Shown piece after piece: positions 22,752-34,585 of a DNA stretch of 64,000 nt. Positions within the stretch are counted from its first letter, which is position 1. The number at the start of each line of letters is the position of its first letter. Made by a program: the position numbers and the translations under genes. The DNA comes from Chlorops oryzae. Lineage: Eukaryota; Arthropoda; Insecta; Diptera; Chloropidae. The notes beneath the pieces are model-generated. The model was not told the origin of the DNA, did not search any database, and saw only the letters and a list, made by a program, of their open reading frames with translations. The stretch lies in the NCBI GenBank assembly GCA_020466095.1, contig CM035806.1:168848871-168912870 (forward strand), in the 5' to 3' direction.

Positions 22752-24745
22752 CACCAAGAGAAAAAGGTAGTTATATTAACTGAAAAAGCAGGTTAAAATA
22801 ACCGAGTTCACCGTTAATTCTTAGCTTATGTGTAGTAGCGGTCAATTCAACAGTACAAACACAGTGAATAAGGATATAACTACCTGATGGTTGATATAAC
22901 TGTCTCGCGGTTAAATCAACTGTCACCAGCGACTGCGAAAAAATTATTTATTTTTTGCTTTGACTTTTTTTTATCTTCTTTTATTAATATATTTTTTTTT
23001 CATTAAATTATTATATTTTTTCTTTATTTATTTTCTTCTATTTAAATCTTTTTCTCTTTCATCTCTTTAAATTTTCTCGCCTCGGCCGAGCCTTGAACCG
23101 CTGACCTCCACACTTCGCTGGGCGAACGAATTTAATTTTTTGGTCAAAATGCTCACTTCCCAACAAGCACAATAGGGCGATTCGACCAGCAGTAAGTCGA
23201 ATCGACCTATTTAGGTTGAAATTACCCTATTCCTGATCTATTTTCCGGCCTTAAATATGACCTAACTTTAAAGTCCGTTTCGAAGGTCCAAATTACCTTT
23301 TTTCGACCTATTTCATGACTTCAAAGTCGCTTCGACTTCCAAGTTGATTTTTGGTCGAAAAGAGGTAAAAATGCCCTATTTTGTGACTTAATATTGACTT
23401 GACTTTGACTTCCAAATTAGCTAATTTTTCAAGGCAAACCGACCAATTTTTCGACTAAAATTCGACTTTAAAGTCCGTTTGACTTATAGGGCGAAATAGG
23501 GTCAAAAGTTGACTTATTTTGTTGCATGCTTCGACTTCAAAGTCGAGCGGACTTGATTTTCGGACTTCATAGTCGGTTTGACTTTAAAGTCGAAATAGGT
23601 CAAAATAGGTCGAGCTCCGCCATGTTTTTCGAATGGCAAATTGAGAATTATTCTTCTGCATCTGTTTTTTCTTTAAGAAAAACAATTTTTTTCAAGCAAT
23701 ATTTATTTAATTTCCATCAATGAGAAAGCCCCTTAAAAATTAAGAAGTAGAAGGAACACTTTCACGAAAAATCTCAGCGGGCATATGTTTTTGGGACTTA
23801 TTAAGCGCAAAATAATTTTTAATGAAGTCCATATTTTATTTATTATTTATTTCTTAAGACACACGAAGAAGAAAATCTCTCGTTCATTTCTGCTTTCGAG
23901 TAATACGAATGACTGAGTAAGATATTATGTATTTATATCTTTCTCTGTTACTCTCTCTCTCACTTTTTTCGTTTCCTTTTACGTTCTCTTTCGTTTTACT
24001 CATAAGTCCAATTAGGTCGAAAATTGGTCATTGCGACTTCTTTTCGACTAATATTAGGTAAACGGACTTCTTTTCGCCCTGACTTTGAAGTCGAAATGCC
24101 CTATTATGACCTATTATTACCGCCAATCGACTTCCAATCTATTCCCCACTTACGTCGACTCGACGTCGAATCGACGTAATTTCGACCTATTTAGGTTAGG
24201 TCAAGTAAATATTCTGACCTAATATAGGTAAGAATTTACCAATTTTCGACCTATTTTGCTACTTGGGTTGAGTTTATGGTTGCTCAAGTTTTGGGGAACG
24301 TGCTTACGGAATTGTTTCACTCCCAAAATTTTTTGCTTGAAAATGAACCATTTAAAAAAAAAATTAAATAAATTAAAACCTTAAAAATTTAGGAGAAAAT
24401 TTTTGTCTTCCAAAACAACTACACTCTGAACAAAAAAAAACAATGTAATTAAAGAAAAAATCCAGAAAATTTCCCGCCGCCAGCAGGGATAGAACCCCGA
24501 AGCTCACGACTGTCGAGTCATAGTTTAAACCACTGAGCTATCGAAACCTCCGGAGACGGTTGATCAGAATGCGAACTTATACGTTTAAGTGAACGAAAGC
24601 GAATTTGAACATAAAAAGTAACTGTTTTTCAACTGTTCATTTGACTGCCTTTTTCAGTGCATTTAACGCGGAATACAGTTTATTTGACCACTCTTACTTT
24701 AACTGTTCTAAGTAGTTGATTTAACTGTTGTTATTTCTCTCTGTG
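22752..24745 (+). mobile_element. CAC-ended element G, copy 1, with nested insertion
   Basis: Inverted ends of CACCAAGAGAAAAAGG at left and the inverse of CACAGAGAGAAATAAC at right, flanked by CA on both sides. It carries two tRNA-like modules: 24480-24550 (minus strand, box A-like TAGCTCAGTGG and box B-like GGGTTCTATCCC) and a partly deleted one at 23083-23130. It is interrupted by a different element at 23159-24267; without that it would be about 883 bp. The CAC termini and 2-bp flank repeats recall CACTA/EnSpm elements, but this is tentative. Copy 2, inverted, lies at 51292-52437. Confidence 0.75.
23159..24267 (+). mobile_element. 1109-bp element nested in element G
   Basis: Ends are inverted: CCCAACAAGCACAATAGGGC at left and the inverse of CCCAAGTAGCAAAATAGGTC at right. 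The uninterrupted sister copy of element G reads GCTCACTTGAG at this point, whereas here TT flanks both sides, showing a 2-bp duplication. The interior is packed with degenerate GACTTNAAAGTC palindromes. No coding region. Confidence 0.85.
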
Positions 24746-24843
24746 CATGACCATTGTTCTGAAGCACTTTTCGAAATAATCGAATGGCTACCTTTAAACT
24801 TATATTGTTATTTAAGGGGTCCCGGATCTCCCGCAGGAGCGGC

Positions 24844-25018
24844 CAGTGGCGGATTAAGACAATTTTCCGCCCAAGGAAGTTCGGATTTTGCCGGCTCAGA
24901 CAGCAGCCGAATTTTCGCATTTTTATCTAGTGTTTTTTTTTTTTTTTCTATTGTAAACGGTCAGATTTTGCCGCCCTAGGCAGCTGCCTATGTTACCTTT
25001 AAAGTAAATCCGCCATTG
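24844..25018 (+). mobile_element. hAT-like MITE family D, copy 1
   Basis: Begins CAGTGGCGGATTAAG and ends TAAATCCGCCATTG. Flanks GGAGCGGC and GGAATGGC match at 6 of 8. A second copy lies at 28002-28167. Confidence 0.75.
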
Positions 25019-26259
25019 GGAATGGCCGAATTGTTTTTAATAAGAAATATCTCATATAGCAAGGGCCGAGATATTTTTTTTTGAATTTAAAACTAATATC
25101 TATATATTTAGACTTTAAGCTCCATTATGAAATCAATTGATAAAAAAAAAGAGGACCTCCCTCCCTCAAAAACGTCCTATAGATACTAGATGTCCTGATG
25201 CGTCCTCTTTTGTGCGCTTTTCGTAATTCGCAAAGGGATCCGAAAGAAGATTTACCCTCAGCGTTCCGAATTTCTCCCTCGTCGGGCCTGATCATATTAA
25301 ATTTAAATACCTACTACTTACTTTCGCCAAACACCTCATCGGACACAGCTTTAAGCTCACCTTTGATAACATTTTCCTATTCTATTAAAAGTTAAGAACT
25401 ACAAAAAATCAATAAAATGTCAAAAAATATCCTTGCTTAGTAAAAAAAAAAGAAATTATCTCTGCAAGTTAATGTCCCTCTCTCTCTCTCACTCTCTCTC
25501 ACCCTCACTCTCCCTCTCACACTTGGGTACAAAATGGGCTCTCGGCACAAAGCTTAGTGCAGCTGACGTTTAGGCCCATCCAACAGTGGTGAAAAAGCAA
25601 CGGCTCTTAAGTTCGTGCGACAGAGTGTGTACAGCGGACTGTGTATTGTTGTTGTTCGTAACAAGAGAGCGAATGAAAGCGGCTCTTGGCTTGTACTTGC
25701 GCCTTAGAGGAGTGGCTAAATTTCGAAAACGCCCCAGTCTTTCAATGGGAACTCTCGTGCACGCGTTCTCCCTCCGAATGTGTGAATGTGTTAGTGTGTG
25801 TGTGCGTTTGTGTGTGTGCGTATTTTCTCCTTGTACGTTACTGAAATGCATATGCATGACGTCAGTTTGTGAGGTGGAAACGGGTTTGTTGTTGTTGGTG
25901 TTGTACCTTTAACGTGCGCAACGCTAACTAAATATATATGTACTTACATATGCATATATAATGATATATATAATATACACGTACATACTTATTTATTACT
26001 CGATACAAAAAGCTAAGTTTTGTTGTTTCTATACATAAATGTTGATGTTGCTGGTGTTTTTGTTGTTGGCCGAACAATGTTGCTCGTTGGCAGTTTCTCC
26101 TCCCTAGGTGTTTAAATACATACATACATACATATTTACATTGTTAGTTCCGCTCATTCTTGCAAAAAATCGAATTCTTGCAACAAAATAATAAAAAAAA
26201 AATCACAGAAATCCAACGAAAAAAGAAGAACAATTCACTTAGGAGTATTGTTTTTGCAG
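25019..26259. other. gene-free region, CT- and GT-rich in parts
   Basis: No gene recognised. Holds CT-rich DNA (25480-25520), a GT-rich stretch (25785-25830) and poly-A runs. Open frames here are low complexity. Confidence 0.4.
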
Positions 26260-26370
26260 CTTAAGTCTCCTTCGATTGATTTGATCCTCGCCATCGTCAA
26301 ACCACAAACGACAAGCGACGACACTGCCAACAGCGGTGGCCGCAGCAGCAGCGCCGCCGTCAACTGTAAG
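26260..26370 (+). CDS. candidate internal coding exon, unrecognised
   Basis: A T-rich acceptor (TTTTTGCAG, 26251-26259) and a good donor (TGTAAG then GTATGA at 26371) bound exactly 111 bp (37 codons) with one open frame. The predicted peptide starts LKSPSIDLILAIVKP and then becomes Thr/Ser/Gly-rich. It is GC-richer than its surroundings. I do not recognise the protein, and no partner exon was identified. It could be an exon of a long-intron gene, or a chance match. Confidence 0.3.
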
Positions 26371-26906
26371 GTATGATTGCAGACGAGATTGCATTTCATC
26401 GGTTCGTCGTCAACGATGATCCGCTTGCCAATCTCCTCTCTTTCTCCATTCAATCGCTTTTTTTTCTTCTTCTTTCTCTCTCTCTCTCTCTTTCTCTATT
26501 TTGTTTTCTTTTTTGCGCTAAAATAAATATTTTCGTTAGAGTTAAAAAAAAAAGTGGAAAATAATTTGTTACACTTCTTCTTCGTATCATACAATGTCGC
26601 CCTGACTGTCTGCCTTTAAAATCGCAACCGAGTTGCCATACGCACGCAGTTTAGCTTTTATTTTTTTGTGTCGTCTTAGCTTTAAATTGGCTTTTTTCGT
26701 CAACTTCTTCAATTCTTTTTATGATGAAGGGGGACTAGTTTTTTTTTTTTTTAGTGTAAAATTAATGTAAAGTTAATGAATTATATATATGTATGTATGT
26801 ATGTATCTTATATATAATTTAATTATAATGAATATACTATTGAGTACATAATTTACCATATCAAGGTAACCCTTTTTATCAGGAAATTCCTTATTAAAAT
26901 ATTTTT
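26371..26906. other. gene-free region
   Basis: CT-rich run at 26460-26500, poly-T near 26740 and a TATG run near 26790. No gene recognised. Confidence 0.45.
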
Positions 26907-27778
26907 ATACCCGACATACTCTGTGTCGAGGGTATATTGCGTTTGTGTGGTTGTGTGTAACACCCAGAACCAGTCGAGATAGACCATACAAAATATATAT
27001 AGAAATGATCAGCGTCACCAGGAGATTCGATTTAGACATTTCCGTCCGTCTGTCTGTTTGTATACAGTTTTCTTATCGAAGGAGTTGAGTTATCTTGACA
27101 AAATTTGGTATGCGCACTCACAGCGACATGAGTAAGAACAAGTTCGAGAATGGACCCGATCGGACCACTTTTAGGGGTACCTCCAGTACTAGGGTCTGTT
27201 ACGAAAATCACAAAAACTGCTCTAAACTCGAAGTATTTCAACATATTTTGATGAAATTTGATATTTGAACATGTTTCAAGGCAAGTAATACGATTTCCAA
27301 AAATTTTAAAAGTGGGCGTGGCAGAAGAGCGTTTTTCGAAAATTGTCCCCTACACCCGAAATTCAAACGGGACGGAAATTTTGCACTTATGCTTCCTTTG
27401 TAGCCATAAACATCCTCCCAAAAAATGTCCAAGATCGGTCCATTATTAAGGGTACCTTCAGTACTAGGGTCTGTCACAAAAATTCCAAAACTGCCTTAAA
27501 ATCTGACTTTTTCGAAATATTTAAATGAAACTTTAAATTGGAGCGTATATTTAAGCCCCAGATTATAATTCCAAAAAAATTGTAAAAGTGGGCGTGGCAA
27601 AGGGGCAGTTTTCATAAAGAAATTTAACAAAAGTCGGTATATGGGGCCCCTTACGGCCTAAAACACCTCTTGATATTAAAAATTATTTGAAAATGTGTGT
27701 CTGTGTCGGGTATTTTATTGTCAGGCTCGCCTGACTATAACACCCTTACCTTTTTTTTTTTTTTTTTTTTTTTTTTTT
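26907..27778 (+). repeat. dispersed repeat family E, copy 1
   Basis: Begins ATACCCGACA, nearly hairpinned with GTGTCGAGGGTAT, and ends in GACTATAACACCCTTACC followed by 28 T (27751-27778). The interior has the typical fly-repeat phrases CCGTCCGTCTGTCTGT and CCAGTACTAGGGTCTGT. Further copies: 39094-39676 and 54353-54757. The class is unknown. Confidence 0.75.
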
Positions 27779-28001
27779 GGTCTTAATAAATCATCAATTA
27801 TGGCTCGTATTTTCAAGTTAATTCCGTCTTAAAGTGCGAATGGTCCCATTTATCCCCTTCAAATACGCCCTTAGATAGTAGATCATCATAGTTGTCCAGC
27901 TTTTCGAAGGAGTTTAATTTTGACAGCGAAAATGTCATAACTTCAGGCGAGCAGGCAGAAAATTATTTTGGAAGGCGAATTTTATACATAAGTAGGTGTA
28001 C

Positions 28002-28167
28002 CAGTGGCGGATAAAGACTATTTGCCGCCCTAGGCAGTTGCGATTTTGCCGCCTCAGACAGCAGCGTAATTTTCGCATTTGTATTTTATCTAGTGTAAAC
28101 GGTCAGAAATTGTCGCCGTTCAAAATTTGCCGCTGTCTATGTTGCCTATATGGTTAATCCGCCACTG
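28002..28167 (+). mobile_element. hAT-like MITE family D, copy 2
   Basis: Begins CAGTGGCGGATAAAG and ends TTAATCCGCCACTG, closely matching 24844-25018, including the inner words GCCGCC and TAATTTTCGCATTT. No clear 8-bp duplication. Confidence 0.75.
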
Positions 28168-29436
28168 GCCCTTGCGATTCTTTATAGGAGGAAACATATT
28201 TTTTTTAAGACTTTCTCTACGCGGTACCGTGATTTTTGCTGAAAACAAAAAAAAAAATATGCTAGAATTAATAATTCATTTAGCTAAAATTTCTCCCATA
28301 CAAAGTGTGAAGAAAGGTGGCAATAATGATCCGCCCATATTGCGAGCGAAGAACTATCAGAGTCGGTGCTTAAAACGGACAATTTGATTTTTGAAGCATC
28401 ATCGCAACGCGCTACACCCTCAGCACATCTTCTATTATCCATCCATTTTGGAACTCTTTGTTTTTGTAAATCCAGCCAGACGTGTTTTTTTTTTTTTTTT
28501 TGCAACAATTGCATCGCATCGTGTATGCTGGGGTGTAATGAACTTTGGCTTTGGCTTTAATGAAAATGTCAACGCTCGTCTCGCTGAACGAGTCATCGTG
28601 TCATTCAAATTGTCGCTTGCGCAAATTGAGCGTAAGGAAAAGTGCAAACTCTCGCGCCCGACGCCAACTCATGGTCGCCGTCATCATTGTCATCGTTGTC
28701 AGTGTGATTTCTTAGCACTCTAATTTCGCTTTAGGAAACGTGTCAAATTTTTTTTTTTTATATGTTTGCGTAAATGGGGCAATATGTGAGGGATATTATT
28801 TCCATTATGTTAATTTTTTCCTTTTTCACTTTTGTGGGATTTAATATTTTTTGAAGCAGTTCGTCAAACAGCCCAGCCCTTCAATTTAAATCTTCTACTT
28901 TCTTCTTCTTCTCGTTTTATGTCAGAGATTGGATGACATTAAATGAAAAAAAAATTACAAAACAAACTAAAAATACTTATAAGTTAATATCGACATATAT
29001 TTAGCCTAAATTGAGAGAAAATAGCTAGAGATCGTCGCGTTTCGATTATAGTTTATGAACAAATAACACGATTAATCCTTTCAGGAATGATGGGAAAAAT
29101 ATTTTAAATAGTAAGTAATATGTAGTGCTATAAATCGCAAAAATTATATGGGAATAAACTTGTCCTTTATGCGTGCAAGGGTTAAAAGAGGTTTTCGTTA
29201 TATGGATGTCTTAAGACTTTAAAATAATTATTATTATAAGTAGTTTGCTTTACTCACAACAGAGTATACCATGGATCAGCTGTTTGAAAATTTATGCCTA
29301 GTTTCCAATACGGCAGGAATTCTGACGCCGCAATTTATGCAAATATTCAGCCCTTGTAAACATATAGATCCAGTTACAACCCTGCATTAATGGAGTGGAA
29401 AATTTAACACGAAGAGAGTACTCTAAGGTTACCCGT
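28168..29436. other. gene-free region
   Basis: No gene recognised. 28560-28720 is GC-richer and slightly coding-like on the minus strand, but no splice structure or family match supports a gene. Confidence 0.4.
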
Positions 29437-30192
29437 AGAGCTGGATATACAATCGATAGAACTATCGATGGTTTCAAATGATCGAAAACATCGATGGTTT
29501 TTGAAGACTATCGATAACTTTGATTGATAGAAATTTAATTTAGCATTGGAAAGGTGGTGCTGGCGGTGACAGAGGGCTGTCTTCTTTTTGCAATGGAGAG
29601 ATTAATAACAATGCCTTTATTTAGAGAGCCGCTCGAAAATGCATCTTTCGATTATCAAAATTATCGATAATCGAAACTGTCGATGATGGTGATGATAATG
29701 GTGAGGTTGGTGATGATGATGGTGAGGCTGGTGATGATGATGGTGAGGTTGGTGATGATGATGTTGTTGATGGTGATGATGATGGTGAGGCTGGTGATGA
29801 TTATAGTGAGGTTGGTTATGATGTTGGTGAGGTTGGTTATGATGATGGTGAGGTTGGTTATGATGTTGGTGAGGTTGGTTATGATGATGGTGAGGTTGTT
29901 AATGATGATGGTGATGATGATGGAGATGATGGTGATGATAGTGTTGATTGTGTTGGTGAGGTTGGTTATGATGATGGTGTTGATGTTGTTGATGGTGTTG
30001 ATGGTGATGATGATGGTGAGGTTGGTGATGATTATGGTGAGATTGGTTATGATGTTGGTGAGTTTGTTTATGACGATGGTGATGTTGGTTATGATGATGG
30101 TCGTGATGGTGATGGTAAGGTTGGTGATGACGATGGTGAGGTTGGCTATGATGATGGTGATGGTGATGACAGTTATGGTGATGATGATTATA
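29437..30192 (+). repeat. GAT-type minisatellite block 1 with leader
   Basis: A leader rich in ATCGAT words starts with TAGAGCTGG. From about 29683 a 21-bp unit like GATGATGATGGTGAGGTTGGT repeats with variation to about 30190. A 21-bp period equals seven codons, so one frame stays open for 180 codons (Met/Val/Leu-rich). That frame is an artefact of the repeat. Block 2 lies at 32441-33062. Confidence 0.85.
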
Positions 30193-30639
30193 ACTTACAC
30201 AGCTTCTTGCGTCGTCACGTCGTGAAAAATCTTCAGAAAATCTGCGAGTCTTATGTGTCCCATTTTACAAACCAAATGAGAATTATAGGCGTCACGCTAA
30301 AATCTTATTCTATGCACTGATGCCAGAACGAGGGGGTTTTCCCGCTTTGAGGGATTTTTTCGATTTCACCTTTAACCAAAAATCACTTCAAATGTTTTCA
30401 AAGGCATTTTTACTGATCACTTTCCTAAAGAAAACAGAAATAAAGAAATTTTTTTCAACATCCAAGGGAAAAGAGTCACCAAAATACTGACTAGCATCAG
30501 TGCAGGTTACAAAGTATGGAGAATTGAGTAAGAAAGAATTTCAAATTCGGCTTCTTGTAGAAGGGATACTTATGCACAGTATTTTATTAAATTATTATAG
30601 GATCAAACAAGATTTTCACAGAAAATCTGTTGATTTACA
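30193..30639. other. gene-free region
   Basis: No gene. Bases near 30250-30295 match an internal phrase of MITE family F (ACAAACCAAATGAGAATTAT), so a fragment of that family lies here. Confidence 0.4.
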
Positions 30640-31367
30640 CGGACAGCCAGGCGGCCATAAAGTCCCCCTCTCGAGTGGGGTAACCACATCTTAGACAATC
30701 CGCGAGTGTCGTTCGTCTCTTCAGGAGATGACTAAGCACTCTTCGATGACCCTGATGTGGGTACCTGGACACAGGGACATCAAAGGTAACTGTACAGCGG
30801 ACGACCTTGCGAGCGGCCGGTACAGAACTTGATAACATTTTAACGGAGCCCGAACTGGGTGTTCCTTTTGCCTCAGTTAAATTAAAGATTAAATCTGAAT
30901 TCTACGGGCAAGCACGCAAGGCATGGGCAGAGGAAGATTCTTGCCTAACTTCAAGGTTGATGTGGGTAAACCTGGACTACAAAAGGACCAGTCAACTCCT
31001 GGCGCTGGGCCGCGCCGACATAAGGCGTATGGTCTTCATAATCACAGGACACTGCCTAATAGGCAGACACGCAGAACGCCTTTGCGTTCCTTACAATGAC
31101 TTCTGTAGAAGTTGCAGATCGGAGGAGGAAGAAGAAACGGCGAGTCACCTCATGTGCCACTGCCCGGGCTTGGCCAGGAGAAGATCCAGGCTGCTCGGCT
31201 CTTTCTTCTCTTCTCTCACTGAGCTGTCGATCTGTTCGAATAAAAGACATAGCTCGCTTCATTAATGAGTCCAAGTGGCGGGTAATTAGGGAGGCATGTC
31301 TTCCCATGTGGTACCACAACGGGCAGCCCTCAAAGGGGGCAGCCACTCTAACCTAACCTAACCTAGA
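30640..31367 (+). pseudogene. non-LTR retrotransposon 3' end (RNase H and C-terminal domain), broken
   Basis: A first frame holds the RNase H end motif (MWVPGHRDIKGN then TADDLA). A second frame from about 30810 carries LGRADIRRM and TGHCLIGRHAERL, then a zinc-knuckle-like Cys/His cluster (CRSCRSEEEEET then HLMCHC). A third frame from about 31220 gives INESKWRVIREACL and the stop at about 31354. So two frameshifts break the protein and it cannot be made whole. A CTAACCTAACCTA-type simple tail follows. The domain order fits Jockey/R1-like LINEs. The 5' part is missing (5' truncation is usual for LINEs). Confidence 0.85.
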
Positions 31368-32440
31368 CTTGTGACTCGATTTTGAAGGTAATTTCATCTT
31401 AAAGGGATGTGGGGTGGCATGATCCTATATGTCTTCCGTCAGATACGCCATTGAGCCTTTCTCGTTTTTTTTATAAAAGCACACACGTATTAAAACACAC
31501 ATCCCGAATGGTTAATTTTTAATGATTTTGCTAAATTTGTAATTTCAAATTGATAGATAAGTTTGCTTTGGACAGTTTTTTGTTGTTGTTTATGCAGCTA
31601 ATTAGCTTATAATTAGTTTTTGATTGTAATTATCCTTTCGGCCTTTTAAATATTTTTTTGTTGTTGTCGCTCTCTCCTTTTTTAATCAAATGATGTTTGC
31701 ATTACTAATTTATTAGGGTGCGCAGCAATTTTTTGTGTTTTTTTTTTTGTATTTGATTTTTGAATTAAAATTTCGAGATTTTTGTTATTCGAATTTAAAA
31801 TGTTCTCCCCATATGGATGTTACAGAATCTAATTGAACGGAAAGGATTTTCATGTTGTGAATGTTTAAAAAAAAATTCAATCTTACGTGACAAAGTTCGA
31901 GAGTCAAATGAAAATAGAATGTCAGATATTTGATTGGAACACTGTCGGATGGGGCGTTGGGTTAGTTGAGCACATTTTCACTGGAATGGATATGAATAGG
32001 TGCTGAACGAAGGAAATCCCACAGAAATTGTTCGGCCCCCCGGCGGAAGTCACACCTTCTACATCCCACTTTCAAGAGGTCCGATTGAACCCAATTGAAA
32101 GTTATTTTGGTGGGCGGCATTGGAAGCTTAGATGTACCTTCAAAGTCTGAACTTATTCAGAATGAATTCCCGGTTATCTACTGGTAGTTGAAAATCTTAT
32201 TCTGCACTCTACTCTTATCCCGACTAATAATAATAAAATCCAATTTGTTTTTTTTTTTATATCAATTTCGAAAACACACTTTCTATAACGAAAATCATTT
32301 CGAGGTACATTAAAGAACCAACAATTTTGTAAGTTACATTTATTGTCAAAAAAAAGAAGTTTAACAAAAAATTCTTCGGAATTGGTTGAATCTTGTGAAC
32401 ATTTTCAAAATATACCAAAATGTAAAATTAGTAAGCGGAC
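31368..32440. other. gene-free region
   Basis: AT-rich with poly-T runs (31740, 32250). No gene recognised. Confidence 0.45.
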
Positions 32441-33062
32441 TGCTCGAAAATTCATCTTTCAATTATCAAAATGATCATTGATTAAAATTTTGATATCCAA
32501 ACAATTTAGAGTTGGTATGATGATATCTGGTGATAATGATGATCATGGTTTTGATGATATTCAAAATGATGATTAAATATATGATGGTTGATGATAATTG
32601 TTGTTGATGATGATGATGATGTGATGATGATGAATATGATGGTGATATGGTGGTGTGATTGGTGATGATGATGGTTGTAGGTGGTTATGAGTTGGTTATG
32701 ATGATTGTCTGATGTGTTAATGTGTTGATGAGTGATTATGTTGATGTTGTGATGGTGATGATGATTATGATGGTGTTGATGATGATGATGTGTTGATGGT
32801 GATGATGATGGTGAGTGGTGATGATGATGGTGGTGGATGAGTTGGTGATGATGGGATGGTGTGAGTGATGATGATTGATGATGATATGATGTGAGGTTGA
32901 TGATTAGGTGATGATGATGATTGTTGGTGATGATGATGAGATGATGATGATGTGTGATTATGATGGTGGATGATGTGTTGGTGTGTGATGTGTGTGATGT
33001 GTTGGATGTGGATGATGGTGTTCAAATTTGAAAATGTACCTTCCGATAGTTCTCCAGCTCTA
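32441..33062 (+). repeat. GAT-type minisatellite block 2
   Basis: Starts with a leader (CTCGAAAATTCATCTTTC) closely matching 29634-29680 of block 1. It continues as irregular GATGATG/GTGATG repeats and ends near 33062 with CCAGCTCTA, the inverse of block 1's TAGAGCTGG start. The repeat register is poorer than in block 1, with many single-base indels. Confidence 0.75.
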
Positions 33063-33838
33063 CTGAGATGACTGAGAATTGCTTCAATTCATTGCTTTAT
33101 ATACGTTTCCGAAATCATGAATTCAGTGAGAATTGTAGGAATTTTTTTGAAAAAACGTACCATTTCTCGGGGTAGTTTTGCATTTGGAGGGAAATAATGA
33201 TTGGAAATTTGTTTTCAGGACGAATACCATCAAAGAGAACTATGAGCGTATTCGGAGGGTGCTTTTGGGGGTTCAAGCCCCCCTCGAAATGCGCGGAATA
33301 ACAAAGGGGATTGAGTAAATTTTAGCGCGTTTTGAAAATTAATCAGCGCATTTTCCATCTGAGGAGTTGGCAACACTGCTTACAAGAACGATACATTCCA
33401 TCAAAGAAGAGAGAACTGTCCTAACTAGGTGCTTTGAGGGTAAAGCCCCACTCGATATGCGGGATGAAAAAGGATGATAAATTTAGCGGTTTGAATTAAT
33501 CAGGAGTTTCCATCAAAGAGGAGTATGAGCAATCAGTGCTTATCAAGAACGTCACATTCCATACAAAGATATGAGAAATTTTCCTTTTGAGCAATTTAAA
33601 GACATTCCATAGAAGTGAGAAAATTTCGATGAAATTAATAAGAGACGAGAAGAAACAAATGTTCTTCCGAAGAAATCACATTCGATAAGATATGAATTTC
33701 ATTACAACGTTCCGAAAGAAATGCTTTAAAATTATGAGAAAAAAAAATTTCTCAGAGTCTTCCAAGAAATGCATTCTCATTTTGGCATTTCCATTCCTAA
33801 AGCTCCCTCTTAAATATTATACAAAAAACATAACTTCT
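33063..33838. other. gene-free region
   Basis: No gene. Around 33240-33580 there are two diverged copies of a phrase on the pattern GTGCTTT...AAGCCCC...CTCGA (33258 and 33428), an old local duplication. Confidence 0.4.
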
Positions 33839-33869
33839 CTCTCTCAAGAATCCTCTCTCTCTCTCTCGC

Positions 33870-33917
<48 letters not shown>

Positions 33918-34432
33918 TCTCTCTCCCCTCTCTCCTCTCTCTCTCCCTCCTCTCCCTCTCTCTCTCCTCTCTCTCTCCTCTCTCTCTCTCCCTCTCTTCT
34001 CTCTCCTCTTCTCTCCTCTCTCTCTCTCTCCTCTCTCTCTCCCCTCTCTCTCTCCTCTCTCCTCTCTCTCCCTCTCTCTCTCCCTCTCTCTCTCCCTCTC
34101 TCTCTCTCTCTCCCTCTCTCTCCCTCTCTCTCTCCTCTCTCTCTCCTCTCTCTCTCCCTCTCTCTCTTCTCCTCTCTTCCTCTCTTCTCCTCTTCTCCCC
34201 CTCTCTCCTCTCTTTCCTCTCTCTCTCCTTCTTCCTCTCTCTTCTCTCTCTCCTCTCTCTCTCTCTCTTCTCTCCTCTCTTTCTCTCTCTCTCTCTTCTC
34301 TCCTCTTCTCTCTCCCTCTCCTCTCTCTCTCTCTCTCTCTCTCTCCTCTCTCTCCTCTCTCCTCTCTCTCTCTCTCCCTCTCTCTCTCTCTCTTCCCTTC
34401 TCCTCACCTCTCGCTTTCTATCTCTCTCTCCC
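33839..34432. repeat. 590-bp pyrimidine tract, (CT)n with CCTC variants
   Basis: Almost every plus-strand base is C or T, in CTCTCT runs broken by CCTC and TTCT steps. Such mirror-rich polypyrimidine DNA can form triplexes. The long Ser/Leu (plus) and Arg/Glu (minus) open frames are artefacts. Confidence 0.95.
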
Positions 34433-34585
34433 TCCCTTTATTTCTCTATAATTACTCATTGGAATGAGCTCTATAAACAGAAAAAAGGACAAAAAATTAA
34501 TAAAAAAATAAAAAAAAACGAAAGAAAGAAAAAACGACAGAAAATAACCGACAAATTGAGCTTTTAAAACAGTCTCCACTCGAAA
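34433..34585. other. short spacer after the CT tract
   Basis: A-rich spacer with no recognised feature. Confidence 0.4.

Noticed and set aside
24480..24550. A functional tRNA gene
   Set aside because: Box A/B-like words are present, but D, anticodon and T stems do not close, and the piece lies inside a transposon.
27751..27778. Poly-T run as a retroposon poly-A tail
   Set aside because: The orientation would put the tail at the wrong end relative to repeat E, and no target duplication was found.
29683..30225. 180-codon Met/Val/Leu-rich frame that looks like a membrane protein
   Set aside because: It is a 21-bp minisatellite read in a frame that happens to lack stops.
33692..34567. 291-codon Ser/Leu-rich frame and its Arg/Glu antisense
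   Set aside because: Produced by the CT/GA tract.
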